Shown: positions 42,621 to 51,337 of the stretch, piece after piece
How positions within the stretch are numbered: the first letter of the stretch is position 1
Layout of the letters: each line of letters starts with the position of its first letter
NCBI GenBank assembly: GCA_045634005.1
Contig: JAZQZL010000003.1
Coordinates: 1-64,000 of the forward strand
Direction: 5' to 3'
DNA length: 64,000 nt
Source: Flemingiibacterium sp045634005
Lineage (GTDB): Bacteria > Bacillota > Clostridia > Oscillospirales > CAG-272
Position numbers and translations under genes: made by a program
The notes under the pieces: generated by a model
Database searches by the model: none
The model's input: only the letters and a program-made list of their open reading frames with translations
What the model was told of the DNA's origin: nothing

Positions 42621-43637
42621 ATGTGGACTGAAGAAGAGCTTAACAGTATGCTGACCGAGCCGTCGGCGGCGCTTATTGAGGATATCAAGAAAATAGACGG
42701 CGACATTATGGTGCTCGGCGCAGGCGGCAAAATGGGACCTACGCTTTGCATTCTCGCTAAAAATGCAATAGAGAAGGCAGGCGTAGAGAAGCGCGTTATC
42801 GCCGTTTCTCGCTTTACCGATCCTATCGCAACCGCGCTTCTTAATGATAACGGTGTTGAAACGATAAGCTGCGACCTTCTCGACACGGAGCAGCTTCGCG
42901 CGCTTCCCGATGTGAAGAACATCATCTTTATGGCTGGCAGAAAATTCGGCACGGACGGCGGCGAATGGCAGACGTGGGCTATGAATTCCACCCTTCCCGC
43001 GTTTGTGGCGGAAAAGTTTAAGGGTGCAAACATCGTCGTATTCTCCTCGGGCAACATCTACCCTATCGTCCCCCTCTCTACAGGCGGATGCACAGAAAAG
43101 GACAAGGTAGGCCCCATCGGCGAATATGCAATGAGCTGTCTTGCACGCGAGCGCGCATTCGAATATGCGGCACACAAGTACGGCACGAAGGTATTCATCT
43201 ACCGCCTCAACTTCGCAGTTGACCTTCGCTACGGCGTACTCTACGATATGGCTGAAAAGATAATGAGCGGCACGCCTATCGACATTAAAACACCCGCGCT
43301 TAACTGCATCTGGCAAGGAAGTGCCAACGAGATCGCAATACGCGGTCTTCTCCACGCAGATGAAAACGTTAAGATAATGAACGTAACCGGTCCCGAAACC
43401 GTATCTATACAGAAGGCGGCGAGAAAGCTTGCGAAGTATCTCGGCAAGGAAGCTATTTTCGAGGGCGTCCCCGGCACGGATGCTTACCTCAACGACGCGT
43501 CGCAGGCTATGGAGATATTCGGTTATCCGTCGGTAAATATAGAAACGCTTATTCGCTGGCAGGCAGAGTGGATCCTCGACGGCGGCCGCTCGCTCGGCAA
43601 GCCTACTCACTTCGAGGAGAGAAAGGGTAGCTATTAA
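42621..43637 (+). CDS. NAD-dependent epimerase/dehydratase-like protein with altered YxxxK motif
   Basis: 338 residues, extended-SDR fold. The N-terminal VLGAGGKMGP is a glycine-rich NAD-binding loop and FSSGNIYP carries the catalytic Ser region (142-143). The expected Tyr-x3-Lys reads Tyr169-Ala-Met-Ser-Cys173, so the catalytic Lys is missing at its usual place. The start is ATG 42621, with TTGGAGG 6 nt upstream; the frame from 42558 would begin in the promoter. First gene of a three-gene operon (43639 aldolase, 44702 oxidoreductase). Sugar-acid or polysaccharide metabolism is inferred. Confidence 0.83.
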   Translation: MWTEEELNSMLTEPSAALIEDIKKIDGDIMVLGAGGKMGPTLCILAKNAIEKAGVEKRVIAVSRFTDPIATALLNDNGVETISCDLLDTEQLRALPDVKNIIFMAGRKFGTDGGEWQTWAMNSTLPAFVAEKFKGANIVVFSSGNIYPIVPLSTGGCTEKDKVGPIGEYAMSCLARERAFEYAAHKYGTKVFIYRLNFAVDLRYGVLYDMAEKIMSGTPIDIKTPALNCIWQGSANEIAIRGLLHADENVKIMNVTGPETVSIQKAARKLAKYLGKEAIFEGVPGTDAYLNDASQAMEIFGYPSVNIETLIRWQAEWILDGGRSLGKPTHFEERKGSY

Positions 43638-43638
43638 A

Positions 43639-44688
43639 ATGAACAGAACTGCAAAGGCACTTGAAATATTAAAGTCGGGTACCGTTATCCCGGCAACACC
43701 GCTCGCTCTCACGGCAGAGCGCAAATTCGATGAGGCATCGCAGCGCCGACTCACGAGGTACTATCTCGAGGCCGGCGCCGGCGGTATCGCAACTGCAGTG
43801 CACAGCACACAGTTTGAAATACGCGATCCCAAGGTTAATCTTTTTGAAACCGTGCTTCGCACAGTTTCCTCGGTAATCGACGGCTTTGAAGCGGAAACCG
43901 GTAAGACGGTTGTCAAGGTATGCGGCGTTTGCGGCAAGACCGAACAGGCAATAGCTGAAGCGATGCTCGCTAAAGATATCGGCTACGATGCGGTGCTTTT
44001 AAGCCCCGGCGGACTACGCGATTTTGACGAGGAGTATATGATCGAGCGCACAAAGGCGGTCGCAAAGGTAATGCCCGTTATCGGATTTTATCTTCAGCCA
44101 AGCGTTGGCGGACGTGTGTTCAGCTACTCATATTGGGAAAGAATATGCGAAATCGAGGGCGTTCTCGCGATCAAGTGCGCTCCCTTCAACCGCTATCTTA
44201 CCCACGACGTCGTACGCGCGGTGGCACTTTCAAGCCGCGCTGACGAAATCACGCTCTACACGGGTAATGACGACAACATCGTTTTCGATCTGCTCACAGA
44301 ATACCGCTTTACCAAGAACGGCAAGAAGGTAACAAAACGCTTTGAAGGCGGACTTCTCGGCCATTGGTGCGTATGGACCAAAAAGGTCGTTGAGATGTTC
44401 CCCGCTCTCAAGAACGGAACTCCGAGTGCAGATCTTCTCTCGCTCGCCGCGGAGATAACCGATGCCAACGAGGCGATCTTCGACTCGACCAACGGCTTTG
44501 CAGGATGTATCCCCGGCATACACGAGGTGCTTCGCCGTCAGGGGCTTCTTGAGGGCATTTGGTGCATTAATCCGAATGAGGCGCTCTCAAATGGACAGGA
44601 TGATGAAATTGAACGCGTATGCAAAGCCTATCCTCATCTTTGCGACGATGAATTCGTAAAGGACTTTCTTGCACGCTACAAGGCGTAG
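43639..44688 (+). CDS. Dihydrodipicolinate synthase-family aldolase/lyase
   Basis: 349 residues, longer than DapA (about 290). The NAL/DHDPS TIM barrel is supported by Tyr151 (VIGFYLQPS) and the Schiff-base Lys179 (VLAIKCAPF), plus a GIATAVHSTQFE segment near residue 50. Lysine synthesis is unlikely in this setting; family members split or dehydrate 2-keto-3-deoxy sugar acids, N-acetylneuraminate or related compounds. It lies 1 bp after the epimerase gene and 13 bp before the second oxidoreductase. Confidence 0.85.
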   Translation: MNRTAKALEILKSGTVIPATPLALTAERKFDEASQRRLTRYYLEAGAGGIATAVHSTQFEIRDPKVNLFETVLRTVSSVIDGFEAETGKTVVKVCGVCGKTEQAIAEAMLAKDIGYDAVLLSPGGLRDFDEEYMIERTKAVAKVMPVIGFYLQPSVGGRVFSYSYWERICEIEGVLAIKCAPFNRYLTHDVVRAVALSSRADEITLYTGNDDNIVFDLLTEYRFTKNGKKVTKRFEGGLLGHWCVWTKKVVEMFPALKNGTPSADLLSLAAEITDANEAIFDSTNGFAGCIPGIHEVLRRQGLLEGIWCINPNEALSNGQDDEIERVCKAYPHLCDDEFVKDFLARYKA

Positions 44689-44701
44689 AAAGGGGTTTAA
44701 A

Positions 44702-45643
44702 ATGTTTAAGTTAGGTATCGTTGGAACAGGTCTTATAGCGGGCGGACACGCAAAGGCTATTGCCGCTATGGAAGGCGAATGCACGCTTGCGGCAGTCGCA
44801 GACATCGACGGAGAAAAGGCGAAGGGCTTCGGCGAGCGCTTTGGCGCACCGCATTTCACGGACTACCGCGAAATGGCAGACACCGTCGAGCTTGATGCGG
44901 TAATATTAAATCTTCCGCACTTTCTACACCGCGACGTAACCGTATATTTTCTCGAGCGCGGCATAAACGTGCTTGTTGAGAAGCCAATGGCTAACACCGT
45001 CGAGGAGTGTGACGAAATGATCGCCGCGGCAAAAAAGAGCGGTGCAAAGCTCGCTGTCGGTCACGTTCAGCGCTACTACGAGAGCGTTAAGAGAGTTAAA
45101 GAGATCATCGAAACCGAGCGTTTCGGCAAGCTCTGCATGATTCGCGAGGTGCGCAACACCGACTATGCAAACGAGCGCCGTCCAAAATGGTTTTTATCAA
45201 AGAAGCTTGCAGGCGGCGGCATCGCGATGAACTTCGGCGCGCATTCGCTTGACAGACTTTTCTATGCAACGGGACTTTCGGTTGAAAAGGTGCACAGCGT
45301 CACTTCAAATCCCGTCACGGGCGATGACGTTGACGTTTGCACACAGATATTTTTAGAGCTTTCGGGCGGTGTGTCGCAGACGATAACCCTCTGCGGCTCG
45401 CACGTTCCAAACGAATTCGAAACCGCATACTATTTCACCGACGGCGCTGTGAAGATCATCAACGCCTGTGAGCTTGTAGTGTACGAAAACGGCGAATGGG
45501 TAAACTACGGCGGCCGCGACGAGCTTATGCTCGATCAGCTCGGTGAGTTCGTGAAATTATTAAAGGACGAGCCAAATGAAATGTCAACTCCCGAATACTC
45601 GCGCGAGATCGTTCGAGTCATCGAAGAAATCGTAAATAAGTAA
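44702..45643 (+). CDS. Gfo/Idh/MocA-family oxidoreductase (2)
   Basis: 313 residues. Rossmann loop GIVGTGLIAGGHA, VEKPMANTVEECD with the catalytic Lys near residue 97, and GGIAMNFGAHSLDRLF with the conserved His. The start is ATG 44702, with AAAGGGG upstream. Last gene of the TetR-controlled operon, closed by a bidirectional terminator. Distinct from oxidoreductase (1), with which it shares only family-level features. Substrate unknown. Confidence 0.88.
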   Translation: MFKLGIVGTGLIAGGHAKAIAAMEGECTLAAVADIDGEKAKGFGERFGAPHFTDYREMADTVELDAVILNLPHFLHRDVTVYFLERGINVLVEKPMANTVEECDEMIAAAKKSGAKLAVGHVQRYYESVKRVKEIIETERFGKLCMIREVRNTDYANERRPKWFLSKKLAGGGIAMNFGAHSLDRLFYATGLSVEKVHSVTSNPVTGDDVDVCTQIFLELSGGVSQTITLCGSHVPNEFETAYYFTDGAVKIINACELVVYENGEWVNYGGRDELMLDQLGEFVKLLKDEPNEMSTPEYSREIVRVIEEIVNK

Positions 45644-45680
45644 AATTAAATCCCTCGGCTTTAGCCGAGGGATTCTTTTA
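45644..45680. terminator. Bidirectional rho-independent terminator
   Basis: AATCCCTCGGCT with AGCCGAGGGATT (45649-45660, 45663-45674) and a T-rich tail on both strands; separates the two convergent operons of the locus. Confidence 0.85.
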
Positions 45681-47768
45681 TTTAACGTCGTAGGTAACTT
45701 TTATTGTGTGCTTGTCGGAAACTTCCGTTTCGTAGTAGATATGCCACTGCGGCGCTTCCTTCGCGTGGAACTGTTCGGGTACGCCTTCGTTAAGGTCCAC
45801 TCCGAACTTGTCGGATATTTCGCGAAGCGTGAGCGAGCTGTCGGGCGAAACCGTCATTTTGACTCCGCCGCGCTCGATTATAACTTCGTTGCCGTCAGCT
45901 ACGGGTGCAGATAATGCGTGAAGCGGATAGGTTATCTTAACGCCGTGATCTGCCTCGATCTCGTCAAGCACCGTAATGCGTCTGTCTTCAAGCGTGATCG
46001 TACGCTGCCACTTCTTTAGCATCGGGTAAGATGCGGATATGTCAAGTACCGCGCGCTTGGTAACGCCATCGTCCGTACAGGACACGATCTTGCCGCGCGA
46101 GTTCATGCTCGCCGCCTCCTGACCGACACCGTCGACAAGCATTGCATTGTGCGCGACCGTCTGCCGCATCCAATTAAAATGATGCGCCGTTCCGTACTCT
46201 CTGCCGAAATATCCCGACGGAGAGATGAGCGCCGTTCCCTTATAGTAGATCGCAAAGCTACCCTGATCGGCGTGACGGTGAGTGTCCGAGCCGAACTTCG
46301 ATGCTCTTGCAAGAACCGCAAGGTCATTTTCGGTGTTTCTGATATCGGTGTGCATACTGACAAATCCCGCATCGGGGAACACCGCCGTATCAGAAAGCTC
46401 CTCGCAAAGTGCTCTCGACGTCGGCTTACCGACGGGCAGGAAAATATCAAGCAAATGCAGCTTGTAAATCTCCGGCGATGCGGACTTTGCAGCAAGCTTT
46501 TTCGCCTCGTCGGGACCGAATCTGTCAGCCCAGAAGCGCATCGGGCTTTGCGCGAAAAATCCCGGCCAGGCAGGATCGTCGGGGGTACACCAATATCCGT
46601 CGCCAAACGGGTGATTCTCCTGCCGTGGATTTGCGAAATGCAAAAAGAATTTAGTAAGTCTTTGATAGAACGGACGGTTTAAGAAAGACGTTCCGCCAAA
46701 GCGCTCAACTGCCGAGAAAAACGGTATAAACCATTTCGTATAGCTCGTCGAATAAAAAGCGCCCTCTGCCCAACCACCGTCGGGTGTGCCGTAATACGGG
46801 AAGATACCGCCGAATATTTCAAGTGAATATTCAAGCCAGCGCACAAGCTCATCCTCGGGCACAACGCCGCTATCTTTAAGCACAAGCGCCGCTTCACCGA
46901 GGTATGCCGGCAAGCGACCTGCGTGAGAGTTGCCGGGATTTTGGCAGTAATCGAGATTTTTCAGAACCTCGTATGCCTGCGTTGCATATACGCGAATGGT
47001 AGAGGCAACGTATCTACGCTCCTTATCGTCAAGAAGCGGATAAAGCATATCATAAACCGCCGGCAAGCAGCGAATCATCGAAAGCCCGATCTCATCGCCC
47101 CAGCTCCACTGAACCGAAAACGGTCCGTGCGGATTTCGGTCACACAGCGTGAAAAGCATTTCCTTTGCAAATGCGCCCGCGCGCTCGTCACCTATGAGCG
47201 CGTATCCAAGCGCACACGCGACGAGATTACGGTCAACATATTCGCGGAAAACACCGAGGAACTCCCGATAAGGAAGCGCCCCCGGATCGCGGTGATACAT
47301 CGGAAGCGGCGGCATACCGTTTTCATACGCAAGCTCGATATTACGGCGAAGCACCGTAAGCTCCGCTTTATGTGTGCGAACTATCTCGGGAATATCATTT
47401 TCAAAAAAGAGATGGCGCGGATGCACGTCAGGCACCTTGGAAAGCAGCGTTTTCGCGTCGACTCGCGGTATCTCCACGGCATAGTCAGCGAGAGTAAACT
47501 GCATCTCACCGCGCTCTGCCCCCTCACAGTACACGTTCCACTTATACTCGCCGGCACCGGGAAGCGTAACAACACAGTAGTTAAAGCCCGTGTCCGCACG
47601 GAATATTTCACCGCTCTTATCCGAAACGGTAACGGTATAAGTATGCTTTCCCTCTATCGGTATCCAACAAAGGCAGGCGGGATTTTCCTCGACTACCCTG
47701 CCCGCTTCGGGAAATGTAAAGACCTGTATTTTGGACGTACGTTCAAGCGGAAACTTCAGATTTGACAT
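45678..47768 (-). CDS. Heparinase II/III-like polysaccharide lyase
   Basis: 696 residues, no signal peptide, so probably cytoplasmic and acting on imported oligosaccharides. An N-terminal fibronectin-like/DUF4962 domain (about 1-90), an alpha-toroid (about 110-450, with FSVQWSWGDEIGLSM and WAEGAFYSTSYTKWF), and a C-terminal beta-sandwich (about 470-696: THRHADQGSFAIYYKG, AHHFNWMRQTVAHNAMLVDG). His and Tyr residues in these segments match the heparinase II/III group (PL12/15/17/21). The start is ATG 47768, with GAGGG 5 nt upstream; ATG 47780, in an ATGA overlap, is an alternative. Substrate may be a uronate-containing polysaccharide. Confidence 0.82.
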   Translation of the reverse strand: MSNLKFPLERTSKIQVFTFPEAGRVVEENPACLCWIPIEGKHTYTVTVSDKSGEIFRADTGFNYCVVTLPGAGEYKWNVYCEGAERGEMQFTLADYAVEIPRVDAKTLLSKVPDVHPRHLFFENDIPEIVRTHKAELTVLRRNIELAYENGMPPLPMYHRDPGALPYREFLGVFREYVDRNLVACALGYALIGDERAGAFAKEMLFTLCDRNPHGPFSVQWSWGDEIGLSMIRCLPAVYDMLYPLLDDKERRYVASTIRVYATQAYEVLKNLDYCQNPGNSHAGRLPAYLGEAALVLKDSGVVPEDELVRWLEYSLEIFGGIFPYYGTPDGGWAEGAFYSTSYTKWFIPFFSAVERFGGTSFLNRPFYQRLTKFFLHFANPRQENHPFGDGYWCTPDDPAWPGFFAQSPMRFWADRFGPDEAKKLAAKSASPEIYKLHLLDIFLPVGKPTSRALCEELSDTAVFPDAGFVSMHTDIRNTENDLAVLARASKFGSDTHRHADQGSFAIYYKGTALISPSGYFGREYGTAHHFNWMRQTVAHNAMLVDGVGQEAASMNSRGKIVSCTDDGVTKRAVLDISASYPMLKKWQRTITLEDRRITVLDEIEADHGVKITYPLHALSAPVADGNEVIIERGGVKMTVSPDSSLTLREISDKFGVDLNEGVPEQFHAKEAPQWHIYYETEVSDKHTIKVTYDVK

Positions 47769-47776
47769 TTTATCCC

Positions 47777-48340
47777 TCATTTTTTAGACTTACTGTACCA
47801 GATATATTCGCCCGTTTCGGGATTGATCTCGCCTATCTGCTTTGCCGGAACGCCTGCCATTATCGCGTAGTCGGGCGTGGATTTCGTAACTACCGCACCT
47901 GCGCAGATAAGATTTGCGCGTCCCATCTTAACTCCGCCCGTCACGGTAACGTTCGATGCGAGCCAACATCCGTAGCCTATCACTATGCTGTCGTCGCCGT
48001 CGCGATTTGTACGCGCGGAGAACCAGCCCGTTTTGGGATCAAACTTGTGATTGCCCGCTGCAACCGAGCAACCGGGTCCGATCATAGTGTGGTCTCCGAT
48101 CGTAATATCGCCGTTAAGATAAGCGTACAGACCGATATAAACGTCCTCGCCGATCTGCTCCTTGGGTACGCGAACGACCGCGCCCGGTGCTATTCTGACA
48201 CCGTTTTCGCCGTATCCCATAACTCTCGCGCGGCGGCTGTCACCCTCAAAGTTGTGATGCTCGTTGCAAAACGCGGTAAACTCCGCGAAGCGCTCGTCGG
48301 TAAATTCAACGCTTATAAAGCCGTTATCTTTTTCGGACAT
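47777..48340 (-). CDS. Hexapeptide-repeat acyl/acetyltransferase
   Basis: 187 residues, left-handed beta-helix fold with imperfect hexapeptides (IGEDVYIGLYAYLNGDITIGDHTMIGPG region, VIGYGCWLASNVTVTGG, ICAGAVVTKS) and the C-terminal AGVPAKQIG typical of sugar O-acetyltransferases. The AAGNHKF His is the likely catalytic base. Middle gene of the amidohydrolase-acetyltransferase-lyase operon; the TGA overlaps the alternative lyase start. An acetyltransferase within a degradative locus is unexpected and may modify an intermediate. Confidence 0.85.
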   Translation of the reverse strand: MSEKDNGFISVEFTDERFAEFTAFCNEHHNFEGDSRRARVMGYGENGVRIAPGAVVRVPKEQIGEDVYIGLYAYLNGDITIGDHTMIGPGCSVAAGNHKFDPKTGWFSARTNRDGDDSIVIGYGCWLASNVTVTGGVKMGRANLICAGAVVTKSTPDYAIMAGVPAKQIGEINPETGEYIWYSKSKK

Positions 48341-48356
48341 TTTTCTTTTCTCCGTT

Positions 48357-49694
48357 TCATATTTTTATGCTGATACTACCGTCCTCGCCGTATTCGATCG
48401 GCTCAAAATCGCGGCAGAAGCTGTCTATTTCTTTAAGAAGCGAATCCTTTGTATGTGTCGGATGCGACTCGGCGAGTATGGTCTTCGCAACGGCAGCTCC
48501 GCCCTTAAGAAAATCGTATGCAAGACGTGTCAGCGCCTCTGCACCGAGCATATACGCCCACTCGGGATTTTTTATGGTAAAGTCCGCGCCGTGACCGCGT
48601 CCTGCCGTGCCGCTGACGGATGCCTGTATGCAAGGCATAACGCAAGCGATATCACCAATATCCGTGCAGCCGGGATCAAAATATCCCTCCTGCTCGTTTA
48701 TATCCTCGCGCGGCACGAGCGTTGCGAATGTGTCAACCATAGCACGCTGAAGTGCCTTACATGGTACGAAGGGCATATCGCCCGGTCGGTCGGATATTTC
48801 CACCGATGCACCGATCGCCGCAGTACAGCAGGCTACCGTGCGGTTGATCTTATCGTTTTCGGCTCTGATCGCTTCAACATTCGAGCCTCGAAGCTGCGCT
48901 TCCATACGTACGTCGTCTGCCACGACGTTTACAGCATCGCCGCCCTTCGAATACCAATAACTAAATCGCGTGTAGTTCTGCTCGCGGAATGTGTCGCGCT
49001 GCGCGTTAACGCCGTTCATCGCAAGTGTCGCCGCCTCAAGCGCGTTTACACCGTTCCAGGGACCCGCAACGTGCGAGCTCCTGCCCTTGAAGCGCAACAT
49101 TTTTATAATCGAGCCGTTGCTTCCGGGATTAAAATAGAAGCAAGGCTTCTTTCCGCCAAGCGTATGTATCATAACGGCGATATCAACGCCGTCAAAAAGT
49201 CCGCGGTGCAAAAACTCAACCTTTCCGCTCGTGTAGCGTATCACGCCGTCACGGCGAAGCTTTTCGCGCTCCTCAACCTGAAGCTCCTCTGCCGGAACTG
49301 CCATAAAGCGTACCTTACCGCAAAGGTCAGCAAGCACACGCTCATCGCGAAGCACGTATGCCGCACCAATAAGCTCTGCGTCCTGCGCATTGTGAGCGCA
49401 TACGTGCGCCGCACCCGTAACGGGATCTGCCGCTGGATGCTCGCGGCATACGAGCGCGTCCATTTCCGCCATCAGTGCAACGCACGGGCCGGGACGTCCC
49501 GTATCAAGCTCCGCGATAAATCCGGGGATATTTCCTGCCGTCTTTACCTCGTAGCCGAAATCCTCGAATTTTTTCTTTAAAAATTCGTGTGCCTTCCACT
49601 CAAAAAAGCCAAGCTCGGGATTATCCCAAAGATACTTTCCCACCTCGTATATGTGCTCTCTCGCCGCTTCTGTAAGCTCGTGTATTATCTGCAA
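48357..49694 (-). CDS. M20-family amidohydrolase (AbgB-like)
   Basis: 445 residues, a metal-dependent peptidase/amidase. Motifs: MAEMDALVC, HVCAHNAQDAELIG (metal His), PAEELQVEE (catalytic Glu pair), GRSSHVAGPWNGVNAL in the dimerisation domain, and GRGHGADF. Closest type is AbgB/aminobenzoyl-glutamate or N-acyl amino acid hydrolases. It could remove an N-acyl group from a sugar or amino acid released by the lyase. TTG start 49694 with a weak SD (GGTGAG). First gene of a leftward operon with a candidate TetR site upstream. Confidence 0.83.
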   Translation of the reverse strand: MQIIHELTEAAREHIYEVGKYLWDNPELGFFEWKAHEFLKKKFEDFGYEVKTAGNIPGFIAELDTGRPGPCVALMAEMDALVCREHPAADPVTGAAHVCAHNAQDAELIGAAYVLRDERVLADLCGKVRFMAVPAEELQVEEREKLRRDGVIRYTSGKVEFLHRGLFDGVDIAVMIHTLGGKKPCFYFNPGSNGSIIKMLRFKGRSSHVAGPWNGVNALEAATLAMNGVNAQRDTFREQNYTRFSYWYSKGGDAVNVVADDVRMEAQLRGSNVEAIRAENDKINRTVACCTAAIGASVEISDRPGDMPFVPCKALQRAMVDTFATLVPREDINEQEGYFDPGCTDIGDIACVMPCIQASVSGTAGRGHGADFTIKNPEWAYMLGAEALTRLAYDFLKGGAAVAKTILAESHPTHTKDSLLKEIDSFCRDFEPIEYGEDGSISIKI

Positions 49695-49745
49695 ACCGGC
49701 TCACCGTCCTCTATAATAATGTATATCAAATGTACCTACAACTAC

Positions 49746-49774
49746 ATCCTACACTATCAAAAAAGGTTTGTCAA
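49746..49774 (-). promoter_or_regulatory. Sigma-A-like promoter of the amidohydrolase operon
   Basis: On the minus strand, TTGACA (49774-49769), 17 bp, TAGGAT (49751-49746). Confidence 0.6.
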
Positions 49775-49791
49775 TATCTGCGAGGAAATTT

Positions 49792-49811
49792 AGTAACCAT
49801 TTAGTTATTTT
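49792..49811. promoter_or_regulatory. Candidate TetR operator 2
   Basis: Read on the plus strand, this site agrees with operator 1 (42590-42609) at 16 of 20 positions: AGTAACCA, then AGTTA, then TTT are identical. It lies about 18 bp upstream of the -35, so it is not a simple start-site block and could be an activator or looping site. Confidence 0.5.
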
Positions 49812-49827
49812 CGCTTCGTGCGATTAT

Positions 49828-49864
49828 AAAAAGCCTCGCTTTCGTATGGAAAGCGAGGCTTTTT
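49828..49864 (-). terminator. Rho-independent terminator of glnA
   Basis: A 16-bp stem (49828-49843 with 49849-49864) ends on the minus strand in a T5 tract. Confidence 0.88.
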
Positions 49865-49871
49865 GGTTAAA

Positions 49872-51296
49872 TTAAAGGTTATAATATCTGTCGAACTCTG
49901 CGGGATGCGGAATCTTTGCAAGTTCTGCACACTCTGCGCGCTTTGCCTTGACAAAATTCTTTAAAAGCTCCTCGGGGAATACTCCGCCGGCGGTCAGATA
50001 ATCGTGATCTGCCTCGAGCGCGTCGAGCGCCTCGGGAAGCGAGGTGGGAAGTCCCTTAAGCTTTGCCTTCTCCTCCTCGGGAAGATGATAGAGGTTGAAG
50101 TCGTAGGGGCCCCAGCCGTTTGCGTGAGGATCGATCTTGTTCTTGATACCGTCAAGACCCGCCATAAGGATAGCCGCGTAGCAGAAGTACGGGTTGCAGG
50201 TAGGGTCGGGGTTACGAAGCTCAAATCTTCTCTTCTCGGGGCTCTTTGCATACGCAGGAATACGAATGACTGCGCTTCTGTTGGAGGTTGCGTAGCCAAC
50301 GGTAACGGGCGCCTCAAATCCGGGAACAAGACGCTTGAAGGAGTTAGTGCTGGGATTGGTGATAGCGCAAAGAGATGCGATGTGCTTTAAAAGTCCGCCC
50401 ATAAAGTAGTGTGCGGTTTCGCTGAGGTGAGAGTATCCGTTATCATCAGAGAATACGGGCTTGCCGTCCTTCATAAGAAGCATGTGTACGTGCATACCGC
50501 TTCCTGCCTCACCGTAGATCGGCTTGGGCATAAAGGTTGCGCTCTTGCCGTACTTGAGCGCGGTGTTGTGAATGATGTACTTTATCATCATAGTAGCGTC
50601 AGCCATATGTACTACCTCGCCAAGCTGAGGCTCGATCTCGAACTGACCGGAAGCTGCTACCTCGGGATGATGGTAATTGATATCAATACCCATTTCCTTC
50701 ATAAGCATACACATCTCGCTGCGGCACTCGTAGGAAATGTCAAACGGCTTTGCTATGTGGTAGTTCTTCTGCTTGGGAACAACGACGCCCTTGCCCTCCA
50801 CAGCGCTGTTCCAATACGACTGAACAGCATCCACGGAAGCGCCGATATAGTTGCCCTCAACGCCCCAGGTTACGTTATCAAAGAGATAAAACTCGAACTC
50901 GGGAAGAATATACATCGTATCAGCTATACCGCTCTTTTTCATCTCCTCGACAGCCGCACGGATAATGTTTCTCGGGTACTGTGCGAGCGGACGGTTTTCG
51001 GGAGAATCGATGATCATTGCGTTACCCGTCATAGAAAGTGTCGGGATAGAGCAGAAGGGATCGATAACTGCGGTGTCGGGATCGGGAATGAACACCATAT
51101 CGCTCTTTTCAACTACTGCATAGCCGTAGTTCGAAGCGTCAAAGCCGATACCGCTCTTCATCGTATCCTCGGAAAAGTTCTCCGCAGGGATAGTAACGTG
51201 GCGGTACTGACCGTTGATGTCAACCATTTTGAAGTCTACCATTTTGATGCCGTTCTCTTTGATCAGAGAAAGCACGTCTTTGATGCTCTTTGCCAT
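49872..51296 (-). CDS. glnA: Type I glutamine synthetase
   Basis: Makes glutamine from glutamate, ammonia and ATP. 474 residues, the length of the GSI-beta group. Landmarks: FKMVDINGQYRH, DGSS-type DASNYG, EFEFYLFD, GSGMHVHM, NPSTNSFKRLVPG, RIPAYAKSPEKRRFELRNPDP. A Tyr at about 403 in NLYHLPEEE matches the adenylylation Tyr of enteric GSI, unusual for the Bacillota GSI-alpha form. AGGAGA precedes the ATG. Only 41 bp separate it from the response regulator gene, with no terminator, so a common transcript is likely. Confidence 0.95.
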   Translation of the reverse strand: MAKSIKDVLSLIKENGIKMVDFKMVDINGQYRHVTIPAENFSEDTMKSGIGFDASNYGYAVVEKSDMVFIPDPDTAVIDPFCSIPTLSMTGNAMIIDSPENRPLAQYPRNIIRAAVEEMKKSGIADTMYILPEFEFYLFDNVTWGVEGNYIGASVDAVQSYWNSAVEGKGVVVPKQKNYHIAKPFDISYECRSEMCMLMKEMGIDINYHHPEVAASGQFEIEPQLGEVVHMADATMMIKYIIHNTALKYGKSATFMPKPIYGEAGSGMHVHMLLMKDGKPVFSDDNGYSHLSETAHYFMGGLLKHIASLCAITNPSTNSFKRLVPGFEAPVTVGYATSNRSAVIRIPAYAKSPEKRRFELRNPDPTCNPYFCYAAILMAGLDGIKNKIDPHANGWGPYDFNLYHLPEEEKAKLKGLPTSLPEALDALEADHDYLTAGGVFPEELLKNFVKAKRAECAELAKIPHPAEFDRYYNL

Positions 51297-51337
51297 AATT
51301 ATCTCCTCATTATAATTAAAATTGTTTTATAGTTTAC

